From DTU072 sp050309775 (lineage in GTDB: Bacteria > Bacillota > Clostridia > Christensenellales > DTU072), in contig JBNRMV010000001.1 in the NCBI GenBank assembly GCA_050309775.1, positions 62,001 through 126,000 of the forward strand: a DNA stretch of 64,000 nt. The letters run 5' to 3'. The notes under the pieces are model-generated. The model saw nothing but the letters and a program-made list of their open reading frames with translations. It searched no databases and was not told the origin of the DNA. Position 1 is the first letter of the stretch. Each line of letters starts with the position of its first letter. The position numbers and the translations under genes were made by a program. Below are positions 42,284 through 50,440 of this stretch, piece after piece.

Positions 42284-43456
42284 ATGAAGAGGCTTTTTAC
42301 TTCAGAAAGCGTTACTGAAGGGCATCCGGACAAGATATGCGACCAAATCAGCGACGCTATTCTGGACGCAATACTTGAACAAGACAGCAGCGCCCGTGTT
42401 GCATGCGAAACTTGCACAACCACAGGGCTTGTGCTTGTAATGGGCGAAATCTCAACAAAGGCTTATGTGGATATTGCCGGTATAGCCAGAGAAACCATAA
42501 AAAAGATTGGCTACGATTCTTCAGACCTAGGGTTTGATTATAACACTTGCTCCGTGCTTACCGCCATAAACGAGCAGTCGCCAGACATCGCTCAGGGCGT
42601 AAATGCCAGTTTAGAATGCAGCACTTCTTGCGCAGACAGGCTTGACAGCGTCGGCGCCGGAGACCAAGGAATGATGTTCGGCTATGCCACAGACGAGACG
42701 GAAGAGTATATGCCGCTTGCGCTGATGCTTTCGCACAAACTTTGCATGAGACTTGCGGAGGTGCGCAAACTTGGACTAGTCGACTATTTGCGCCCTGACG
42801 GCAAGGCGCAGGTAACTGTGGAATACCAAGCAGGCGTTCCCAAGAGAATTGAAGCTGTTGTGTTGTCAACACAGCATAGCGAAAGCATAGACATATCTAA
42901 GTTGCGTCAAGAAATGACAGAACTTGTGGTAAAACAGGTTATATCGCCGGATATGATGGATAATGACACCAAAATATATATCAACCCCACCGGCAGGTTC
43001 GTAAAAGGCGGACCAAATGCCGACAGCGGTTTGACCGGTCGCAAAATCATCGTAGACACCTACGGCGGTTATGCGCCCCACGGCGGCGGCGCTTTCTCAG
43101 GCAAGGACCCCACGAAAGTAGACCGCAGCGCATCATACTATGCAAGATATGTGGCAAAAAATATCGTTGCCGCAGGTCTGGCAAAACGGTGCGAAATCTG
43201 TGTGGCTTATGCCATAGGCAAAGCCAATCCGGTCTCTATCGACATAAATACTTTTGGCACGGCGACAGTTGATGAAGCAGAATTATTGACTGCCGTTAAG
43301 AAAGTTTTTGACTTTCGTCCTCAGGCTATTATCGAAAATCTTGAACTCAGAAGGCCGCAGTACCTTGCAGCGGCAACATATGGGCATTTCGGCAGGAGCG
43401 AATTCAGCTGGGAAAAAACTGACAAGACCGAAGAGCTTCGGGACTGTCTGTCATAA
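42284..43456 (+). CDS. metK: S-adenosylmethionine synthetase
   Basis: 390 residues: GHPDKICDQISDAILDA at the N-terminus, GAGDQGMMFGYA near 125, and the P-loop-like GGGAFSGKDPTKVDRSA near 267. Makes SAM from ATP and methionine. It lies only 12 bases after rpoC with GAAGGAG, so it is probably transcribed with RNA polymerase genes; no SAM riboswitch lies in front of it. Confidence 0.98.
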   Translation: MKRLFTSESVTEGHPDKICDQISDAILDAILEQDSSARVACETCTTTGLVLVMGEISTKAYVDIAGIARETIKKIGYDSSDLGFDYNTCSVLTAINEQSPDIAQGVNASLECSTSCADRLDSVGAGDQGMMFGYATDETEEYMPLALMLSHKLCMRLAEVRKLGLVDYLRPDGKAQVTVEYQAGVPKRIEAVVLSTQHSESIDISKLRQEMTELVVKQVISPDMMDNDTKIYINPTGRFVKGGPNADSGLTGRKIIVDTYGGYAPHGGGAFSGKDPTKVDRSASYYARYVAKNIVAAGLAKRCEICVAYAIGKANPVSIDINTFGTATVDEAELLTAVKKVFDFRPQAIIENLELRRPQYLAAATYGHFGRSEFSWEKTDKTEELRDCLS

Positions 43457-45639
43457 TGGTTATTCAAGGGACCGTAGAAGAGATTATTTTCAGAAATGAA
43501 GAAAACGGTTATACCGTCATGAATTTTGATGCCGATGGCGCGCTGATAGTTGCTGTCGGCATTTTTCCGTTCATAAACGAGGGCGAACGCCTTGAACTGA
43601 CGGGAGAGAACAAGTTTAACACAAAGTTTGGCGAACAATTTGTAGTATCGAATGTTGAATTCTTGAAACCGAACGACACAGAAAGCATAAAAAGATATTT
43701 GGCGAGCGGACTTTTCCGCGGCGTTGGCGAAATAACCGCCGACGCCATTGTCAGGAAGTTCGGTAACAAAACGCTGGATATAATAGAAACGCATCCGCAC
43801 TTGCTGACAACGGTCAGCGGCATTGGCGCCATAAAGGCGGAAGAAATCTCAAAATGTTATATCGAAAACAGCCGCATAAAAGAAACGGTACTGTTTTTGC
43901 AAAACTACGGTATTACGACGGCAATGGCGCTCAAGATATACAAGCAGTACGAGCAGGACACTATTATTGTAGTAAAAAGCAACCCGTACAAACTGGTAGA
44001 AGATATTGAGGGCATAGGTTTTCTTACGGCAGACAGGCTGGGCGCAAAACTTGGAATTGACCGCGACAGCAAATTCCGATTGCAGGCAGCTATTCATTAT
44101 ACTTTGCAGGAAGCGTCGGGCAAAAACGGGCATACTTATCTTCCAAAGGATTTATTGATAGATGAAGTATTGCGGCTGACCGAGACATTTGACAAACAGC
44201 GTATTTGCCAAGTACTGGAGGAGCCGCAGAACGGTTTGCGAGAGGTGGAGATTGACGGAGAAGTCGGCTATTGCCTTTCGCTGAACTACCATACCGAGAA
44301 CGGCATTGCCGCCAAGTTGGTGATGCTGAAAAATGCCGAAAGTATGGATTTGGATTTGGACGAGGAGTTGCGCAATTATGAACAAACAAATGATATAGTT
44401 TTGGATGTTCAGCAGCGCTTAGCGATAAAAAGCGCCATAAATGAGGGCGTTGTCATCATAACCGGCGGACCCGGCACAGGCAAAACGACAATCATAAAAT
44501 GCATAACGACGATTATGGGGCAGAGGGGTTTTCGCGTGGCGCTGTCGGCGCCGACCGGCAGAGCGGCAAAGCGCATGAGCGAAGCAACGGGCGAGGACGC
44601 AAAGACATTGCATAGGCTGCTGGGCATAAACAGCCGTCAGTTTGATACAAACGAGCTTTCAGAGCTGGAATATGATGTTGTCATTATCGACGAAATCAGC
44701 ATGGCTGACATATATATCTTTAATGCGCTGATGAAAGCCATGCCGCATGGAGCCCGTCTTGTGCTTGTGGGCGACAAAGACCAGCTGCCGTCGGTAGCTT
44801 GCGGCAATATTTTGTCGGATATGATATGCAGCGGACTTTTTTGTACGGTTTATTTGGAGGAGATTTATCGTCAGGCAAAGGAAAGTATGATAGTCGTAAA
44901 TGCCCACAGAATAAACAACTCAAAAATGCCGATAACCAAGAATTCCAAGGACTTTTTCATAGACAACAAGAGCCACCCCATGGACATAAGAGACAGCGTA
45001 ATATCTATGGTCAGTCAGCGCATTCCGAACTTTCTTGATATCAATCCCAGAGATATCCAAGTGCTGGCGCCCATGAAAAAAGGCATTGCCGGAGTCGAGG
45101 CCTTGAATGACAGTTTACAGCAGGCGCTAAATCCTCAAGGCAAACAAATCGTTTATAAAAACCGCATTTTCAGGGTTGGCGACAAGGTCATGCAGACCAT
45201 AAACAATTATACAATTGAGTGGATGAAGAATGACATCTTCCACGAAAGCGGAACAGGCGTCTTTAACGGCGATATAGGATATATAATTGACATTTACAAC
45301 GGCGAACTGCTTGTGGAGTTTGAGGACGGCAAGCTGGTGAGGTATCAGGAGAGCGGACTGGACGAGCTTATGACGGCATACTGTATCAGCGTGCATAAGT
45401 CGCAGGGGTCTGAGTTCCCCGTGGTAATCATAGCCGTCACGAGCGGCAGCTATGCAATACTGACAAAAAATCTTCTTTATACCGCAGTAACGCGCGCCAA
45501 AAGAATGGCAGTTATTGTAGGAGATGAGCAAAATATTGAAAAAATGGTAAAAAACACTTATATTACACGGCGGTTTTCAATGCTTAAGCATTTTCTGGAA
45601 AAAAATCAATCAAAAGTGCGTATGCTTTGGGGAATATGA
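43456..45639 (+). CDS. recD2: RecD2-type helicase (YrrC)
   Basis: 727 residues. N-terminal OB-like and helix-hairpin-helix region (FRGVGEITADAIVRKFG; VSGIGAIKAEEI; IEGIGFLTADRLG), Walker A GGPGTGKTTIIK near 336, DEISMAD Walker B near 414, and C-terminal UvrD-like motif TAYCISVHKSQGSEFPVVII near 640. A 5'-3' helicase acting in replication-fork repair without RecBC. ATG overlaps the metK stop by one base. Confidence 0.95.
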   Translation: MVIQGTVEEIIFRNEENGYTVMNFDADGALIVAVGIFPFINEGERLELTGENKFNTKFGEQFVVSNVEFLKPNDTESIKRYLASGLFRGVGEITADAIVRKFGNKTLDIIETHPHLLTTVSGIGAIKAEEISKCYIENSRIKETVLFLQNYGITTAMALKIYKQYEQDTIIVVKSNPYKLVEDIEGIGFLTADRLGAKLGIDRDSKFRLQAAIHYTLQEASGKNGHTYLPKDLLIDEVLRLTETFDKQRICQVLEEPQNGLREVEIDGEVGYCLSLNYHTENGIAAKLVMLKNAESMDLDLDEELRNYEQTNDIVLDVQQRLAIKSAINEGVVIITGGPGTGKTTIIKCITTIMGQRGFRVALSAPTGRAAKRMSEATGEDAKTLHRLLGINSRQFDTNELSELEYDVVIIDEISMADIYIFNALMKAMPHGARLVLVGDKDQLPSVACGNILSDMICSGLFCTVYLEEIYRQAKESMIVVNAHRINNSKMPITKNSKDFFIDNKSHPMDIRDSVISMVSQRIPNFLDINPRDIQVLAPMKKGIAGVEALNDSLQQALNPQGKQIVYKNRIFRVGDKVMQTINNYTIEWMKNDIFHESGTGVFNGDIGYIIDIYNGELLVEFEDGKLVRYQESGLDELMTAYCISVHKSQGSEFPVVIIAVTSGSYAILTKNLLYTAVTRAKRMAVIVGDEQNIEKMVKNTYITRRFSMLKHFLEKNQSKVRMLWGI

Positions 45640-46352
45640 TGTCATCAACAATTTGGCACAAAATAATGGACGCGCTGTTTCCGTCGGATATTACTTGCAT
45701 TTGTTGCAATGGGGAGTTGCAGAACGACAAAGAAAGGCAGTTTTGCGTTTGTTCGAGTTGCGAAAGACAACTGGACAACATATCACACAGGTCGCAAGAG
45801 ATAGACAATGTAAATTTGTATTTTACGGAGTTTCATACGGTTTTCAGTTACAGCGGGGCGGCAAAAAATTTGATTGTCGGCTTCAAAGACGGCAACAAGC
45901 CTTATCTTGGCGAATATATGGCAAGGTTTATGCATTCTGTTTTTTTAGCGCAGTACACGGTGGCGGATTGTGTGGCATATGTGCCGGCATCGTCAAAAAA
46001 GGCGGCAAAGAGAGGTTATGACCATATGAAGATTATAGCCGAGCATTTTGCAAAAATGAGCAATCTGCCGCTGATAATGGCATTGAAAAGGTCGGAACAA
46101 AGCGAGGACCAGACGGAGAGCGAGGACAGGTACGCCAACATAAAAGGACAGTTCAGTTTGCAGGAAAACATAAAGGGCAGGCGAGTGCTGCTGCTTGATG
46201 ATGTGGTGACAACAGGCGCTACGGCTTCCGAATGCGCAAAAGTACTTATTGAGGGCGGCGCGGCGCATGTGGCGCTTTTGACCTTTGCCGAGGCTGCCAG
46301 TTTCAGCCAATACAAAGAACATGCGGCAAGGCGAATGGCGCAGCGTAAATAA
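45639..46352 (+). CDS. comF: ComF-family amidophosphoribosyltransferase-like protein
   Basis: 237 residues. N-terminal zinc finger CICC...CVCSSC, then the PRTase domain with VAYVPASSKKAAKRGYDHM and the PRPP loop VLLLDDVVTTGATASECA (about 182-199). Homologues are needed for ssDNA uptake in natural transformation, but many non-competent bacteria have them. Start set at the second of two adjacent ATGs because GGGGA is five bases upstream; it overlaps the recD2 stop. Confidence 0.9.
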   Translation: MSSTIWHKIMDALFPSDITCICCNGELQNDKERQFCVCSSCERQLDNISHRSQEIDNVNLYFTEFHTVFSYSGAAKNLIVGFKDGNKPYLGEYMARFMHSVFLAQYTVADCVAYVPASSKKAAKRGYDHMKIIAEHFAKMSNLPLIMALKRSEQSEDQTESEDRYANIKGQFSLQENIKGRRVLLLDDVVTTGATASECAKVLIEGGAAHVALLTFAEAASFSQYKEHAARRMAQRK

Positions 46353-46356
46353 TTCG

Positions 46357-46385
46357 TTGCGTTGAGTTTTAGCCTATGCTATAAT
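46357..46385 (+). promoter_or_regulatory. promoter of the P-type ATPase gene
   Basis: TTGCGT (46357-46362), 17-base spacer, TATAAT (46380-46385). Confidence 0.75.
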
Positions 46386-46418
46386 GACATAGACATTGCA
46401 ATTCTTTAGGATAAAGAG

Positions 46419-48938
46419 ATGAACAAAACCGAACATAAGAAGATTACCAAAGCCAGAAGCAAATCAAAGAAAGACAGCCTAAAGCTCAAAAAAGCAGAAA
46501 GGTACAACCCCGATATAAAAATTGGTCTGAGCGATGAAATCGTACGGCAGCGTGTAGAGGACAATCTCACCAACAATAAGCCGATAAACAGAAGCAAATC
46601 GTACAGTCGCATAATTTTTGAAAATGTCTTTAACTTTTGCAACACCATTACTTTGTTATTAGTTATAATTTTGATTGCCGTCGGTCAACCAAACCAGACG
46701 GTTTCCTCAAGCATAATTTTGCTGAACATAGCCATAGGAATTTATCAGGAAATAAAGGCAAAATGGACGGTCGAGAAACTTTCGCTTGTCGTTGACAGCG
46801 TTTGCGATGTGTTGCGCGGCGGCAAAGTATATTCTGTCAGCACTAAGGAAATAGTGCTTGACGACTTGTTTTATTTGTCGGCAGGTTTGCAAGTGCCCGT
46901 AGACGGTATTATAGTTGACGGCATAATAGAGCTTGACGAGTCCATACTTACGGGAGAATCCGAGGTAGTCAAAAAAAATGTCAACAGCCCTATATTGGCA
47001 GGCAGTCACATAGTTGCCGGCAAGGCGCTTGTGCGCGCTGACAGAGTGGGCAAAGACTGTTACATAGAAAATGTCGCCAGAATAGCTCGCAGAGTGGCAA
47101 AGCCGCGCTCAAACATTTTCCGTGTGCTGGACAAAATAATAAAAGGCATCACCGTGGCGCTGATACCGCTTGCGCTGTTGCTGTTCATATCCACAAGAGT
47201 AGTCGCTCAGGCAAGCATGTCGGCAACCATAACGCAGGTAGCCGGCGCAGTATTGGGCATGCTACCGATAGGTATGTTCCTTCTCACCAGCACTGCGCTG
47301 GCGTCAAGTGTTCTGAAACTGGCAAAAAAGAACACCTTGGCGCAGGACTTGTACAGCGTAGAGATGTTGGCAATGGTAGATACTTTGTTGTTAGATAAAA
47401 CCGGCACTATTACTGACGGTAAGCTCAAAGTAATTGAAGAAAAGGCGCTTATTCAGGATAATATCGATTTGAATACCATAATAACAACCATTGTCGAAGC
47501 AACGCATGACCGCAACCCCACGGCATTGGCGCTGAAAGAAAAGTATTCCGGCGGCAGTAAACTCAATGTCGTTAATGTAATGCCTTTTTCTTCCGACAGA
47601 AAAATGAGCGCTGTTGAAGTCGAAAACAATGTGGTGTATTGTTTGGGGGCGCCGGATTTTGTTGTAGAGAACTCTGACGAGTTGACAAATTATGTAGAGA
47701 CAAGCTGTCAGATTTGCCGCCGTACTTTGGTACTTGGCAAATGTCATGGCAGCCTTGAGGATTTTGACAAGAAAAAAACTCAGGCTTTGTATGCATTTTC
47801 GCTTGAAGACAGGTTGCGTGACGATGTCAAGGATACGCTGAACTGGTTCTACGAAAACGGCGTTGACATCAAGATAGTATCGGGTGACAACCCCCGAACG
47901 GTCAGCGAAATTGCGCAGCTTACGGGAGTAAAGAACGCCGAAAGCTATGTAAATTGCAGCGAGTTGTCAGATAGCGAACTGGAAGAACGGGTGACGGATA
48001 CAGCCATATTCGGCAGGGTGGCTCCGGAGCAAAAGAGCAAAATTGTCAACTTCCTTCAAAACAAGGGCAGAATTGTCGGTATGGTAGGCGACGGCGTCAA
48101 CGATGTGCAAGCGCTTAAAGAAGCCGATTGCTCAATATCCTTTGCGTCGGCAAATGAAGTTGCGCGCAACATTTCTAGAATAATTATGCTGGACAGCAAC
48201 TTTAAGGCGTTGCCGAATGTCGTCAGTGAGGGCAGACGGGTAATAAGCAACATAGAGAAAGTGTCGGCGCTTTACATAATGAAGAATTTGTTTGTCATGT
48301 TCATGACGCTACTTTTCTCCATTGTGGCTTTTGTCGTCAAAAAAGATTTGTATCCCTTTATTCCTACAAGAATGCTGTTGATAGAACTGTTTGTCATAGG
48401 TATTCCCACATTTGCGCTGGCTTTGCAAGCAAACAACAAGCGAGTAGAAGGCAACTTCCTGACCAACATAATGAAGTCATGTGTGCCTGCGGCAATGTCG
48501 CTGATTACCGGCGTCGGGCTGGTGCTGATACTTATGTTTACTGGAGTAGTCGATTTTGGCGGCATAAGTTTACCGCTTGCTGATTATCGGTCTTCAATGG
48601 CGGTACTCACCTTCACCATGGCGGGATTTTCGGCGCTTTTTATTATTGCGCTGCCGCTCAACAAGTTCCGTCTGTTTGTAATATTCTCTGCATTTGCGCT
48701 GTCTATCGGCGGGCTTTTCCTTGACCAAATGTTGGTAGATGGGTGGTTCCTTGAAATAAACCTATTGAAAGACGGCATGCATATTTTATGGGTGGCTGTC
48801 GGCATGATATTGGCGACCATAAGTCATATCTTTTATCGTAAAGCCGTCATTAAGATTGACGAGCGGTGGGGCGACAAAATCAGAGAGAGCGTCTCAAGAG
48901 TAGGAAAGCTCTTCAAACGCGCCAAAACCGCCAAATAA
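46419..48938 (+). CDS. CtpE-like cation-transporting P-type ATPase
   Basis: 839 residues. Actuator motif LTGESEVV near 177, phosphorylation motif LLDKTGTITDGK near 325, SGDNPRTVSEIAQLTGV near 488, hinge MVGDGVNDVQALK near 553, and about ten membrane helices, without N-terminal metal domains. The pattern fits the CtpE group, in which a mycobacterial member has been linked to calcium uptake. In helix 4 the family's PEGL-like ion-binding sequence reads PIGMFLLTS, so the acidic residue is missing, and substrate is left open. Basic N-terminus. Own promoter between comF and the str genes. Confidence 0.85.
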   Translation: MNKTEHKKITKARSKSKKDSLKLKKAERYNPDIKIGLSDEIVRQRVEDNLTNNKPINRSKSYSRIIFENVFNFCNTITLLLVIILIAVGQPNQTVSSSIILLNIAIGIYQEIKAKWTVEKLSLVVDSVCDVLRGGKVYSVSTKEIVLDDLFYLSAGLQVPVDGIIVDGIIELDESILTGESEVVKKNVNSPILAGSHIVAGKALVRADRVGKDCYIENVARIARRVAKPRSNIFRVLDKIIKGITVALIPLALLLFISTRVVAQASMSATITQVAGAVLGMLPIGMFLLTSTALASSVLKLAKKNTLAQDLYSVEMLAMVDTLLLDKTGTITDGKLKVIEEKALIQDNIDLNTIITTIVEATHDRNPTALALKEKYSGGSKLNVVNVMPFSSDRKMSAVEVENNVVYCLGAPDFVVENSDELTNYVETSCQICRRTLVLGKCHGSLEDFDKKKTQALYAFSLEDRLRDDVKDTLNWFYENGVDIKIVSGDNPRTVSEIAQLTGVKNAESYVNCSELSDSELEERVTDTAIFGRVAPEQKSKIVNFLQNKGRIVGMVGDGVNDVQALKEADCSISFASANEVARNISRIIMLDSNFKALPNVVSEGRRVISNIEKVSALYIMKNLFVMFMTLLFSIVAFVVKKDLYPFIPTRMLLIELFVIGIPTFALALQANNKRVEGNFLTNIMKSCVPAAMSLITGVGLVLILMFTGVVDFGGISLPLADYRSSMAVLTFTMAGFSALFIIALPLNKFRLFVIFSAFALSIGGLFLDQMLVDGWFLEINLLKDGMHILWVAVGMILATISHIFYRKAVIKIDERWGDKIRESVSRVGKLFKRAKTAK

Positions 48939-48973
48939 ACCGCAACAAAATGCAGTATATTTTATCATTTTGT

Positions 48974-49002
48974 TTGACAACGGCTTAATGACTTGATATA
49001 AT
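48974..49002 (+). promoter_or_regulatory. promoter of the str operon (L7Ae-rpsL-rpsG)
   Basis: TTGACA (48974-48979), 17-base spacer, TATAAT (48997-49002): full consensus, as expected for ribosomal genes. Confidence 0.9.
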
Positions 49003-49007
49003 AACTT

Positions 49008-49034
49008 AGCTTGCATGGTTATATGCAGGCTTTT
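49008..49034 (+). promoter_or_regulatory. hairpin with T tract at the 5' end of the str transcript
   Basis: AGCTTGCAT (49008-49016) pairs with ATGCAGGCT (49023-49031, one wobble), followed by TTT. Predicted transcription start is about 49009, so the mRNA would begin with this stem. Confidence 0.55.
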
Positions 49035-49117
49035 ATGTTTAATTTGCCCAAGAATTGTCAAAACAGACAATAATTGCAAGCAAAAATAAGCAAAAAAGCG
49101 TTCATTAAGGAGCATTA

Positions 49118-49387
49118 GTGGACAAAGTACTATCAGAACCCAGCGAAAATCGTGTCGTCGGTTTGCGCCAGGTCAAGAAAGCAATAAATAACAATCGTCT
49201 AAGGTGTGTGATGATTGCTATGGATACGGACGAACTTATTAAGACGCAGCTCATAAACATGTGTGAGAAGAAGAAGTTGCCGCTTGAGTTTTTTTCATCA
49301 AAAGCAGAGATGGGCAGGCTTCTGGGAATAGATGTTGCGTGTTCTGTGCTTGGCATAAGATGTCCGGCAAAAAAAGAGTTATCCTAA
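49118..49387 (+). CDS. L7Ae-family ribosomal protein (YbxF-like)
   Basis: 89 residues of the L7Ae/L30e fold (VVGLRQVKKAINNNRLRCVMIAMD; LLGIDVACSVLGI). Bacillus homologues upstream of rpsL bind kink-turn RNA. GTG start with AAGGAG five bases upstream. First gene of the str operon here. Confidence 0.88.
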   Translation: MDKVLSEPSENRVVGLRQVKKAINNNRLRCVMIAMDTDELIKTQLINMCEKKKLPLEFFSSKAEMGRLLGIDVACSVLGIRCPAKKELS

Positions 49388-49431
49388 GGGTTGAACGGAT
49401 ACTCATCCAATAAAAAACAGGAGGAACCTAA

Positions 49432-49803
49432 ATGCCTACAATTAACCAGCTCATACGGGCGGGAAGAACGACAAAAGAAAAGAAATCCATGTCTCCCATG
49501 CTTGAAAGCAGTCCTCAAAAGAGGGGAGTATGTCTTTCTGTAACTACCACGACTCCCAAAAAGCCCAATTCTGCCGTAAGAAAAATCGCCAGAGTACGCT
49601 TGGTTAACGGAATGGAAGGAACGGTGTATATACCCGGCGTCGGACATTCGTTGCAAGAACACAGCGTAGTATTGGTAAGAGGCGGAAGAGTTAAGGATTT
49701 GCCCGGTGTGCGTTATCACATTGTGCGCGGCACGCTTGATACAGCGGGCGTAGCAAAACGCATGCAAGCCAGGTCAAAATACGGCGCCAAAAGACCGAAA
49801 TAG
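49432..49803 (+). CDS. rpsL: 30S ribosomal protein S12
   Basis: 123 residues. The decoding-centre segment TTTPKKPNSAVRKIARVRL has the ordinary lysine (streptomycin-sensitive form), and the second loop GGRVKDLPGVRYHIVRG is normal. GGAGGAA site. Confidence 0.99.
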   Translation: MPTINQLIRAGRTTKEKKSMSPMLESSPQKRGVCLSVTTTTPKKPNSAVRKIARVRLVNGMEGTVYIPGVGHSLQEHSVVLVRGGRVKDLPGVRYHIVRGTLDTAGVAKRMQARSKYGAKRPK

Positions 49804-49854
49804 CCGTATCGGATGAAAAACTTGTCAACCATAAATATCAGGAGGTAAAACGAA

Positions 49855-50325
49855 ATGCCCAGAAGAAGCGGAGTCCCAAAACGCGATGTGTTGCCGGACC
49901 CTATATATAACTCAAAAATAACCACAAAACTCATAAATCAAATAATGCTTGACGGAAAGCGTGGTACTGCCCAAAACATAACCTATGAGGCTTTCAAAAT
50001 AATTGAAGAAAAGCTCAATATGAATCCTCAAGAGGTTTTCCTAAAAGCTCTCGAGAATGTTATGCCGGTTCTCGAAGTAAAGGCGCGCAGGGTAGGCGGC
50101 TCAAACTATCAGGTCCCACTGGAAATTAGACCTGACAGACGCCAGACGCTTGGAATAAGATGGATTGTTCTGTATTCGCGGAAGAGAGGCGAAAAGACAA
50201 TGAAGGAAAGACTTGCCGGAGAAATCATGGATGCATACAATAGCGCCGGCGGTGCCTTCAAGAAAAAGGAAGATACCCATCGTATGGCAGAGGCCAACAA
50301 AGCTTACGCGCATTACAGGTATTAA
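49855..50325 (+). CDS. rpsG: 30S ribosomal protein S7
   Basis: 156 residues, MPRRSGVPKRDVLPDPIYNSK to the end AHYRY; 16S 3' major domain assembly protein. AGGAGG site; followed by a terminator, so fusA is a partly separate unit. Confidence 0.98.
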   Translation: MPRRSGVPKRDVLPDPIYNSKITTKLINQIMLDGKRGTAQNITYEAFKIIEEKLNMNPQEVFLKALENVMPVLEVKARRVGGSNYQVPLEIRPDRRQTLGIRWIVLYSRKRGEKTMKERLAGEIMDAYNSAGGAFKKKEDTHRMAEANKAYAHYRY

Positions 50326-50346
50326 CCCGAAAAAAGGACAAAACAA

Positions 50347-50379
50347 AAAGGGCGGCATACTGAACAGATGCCGCTTTTT
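50347..50379 (+). terminator. intrinsic terminator between rpsG and fusA
   Basis: GCGGCAT (50352-50358) / ATGCCGC (50368-50374), 9-base loop, flanked by A run and T run. Confidence 0.85.
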
Positions 50380-50440
50380 ATATCATAAACAATGATTAGA
50401 AAGACAAAAAATAAAGAAACTATACAATTAGGGAGTAAAG

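Noticed and set aside
42200..42284. SAM riboswitch before metK
   Set aside because: Only 12 bases separate rpoC and metK; there is no room for an aptamer.
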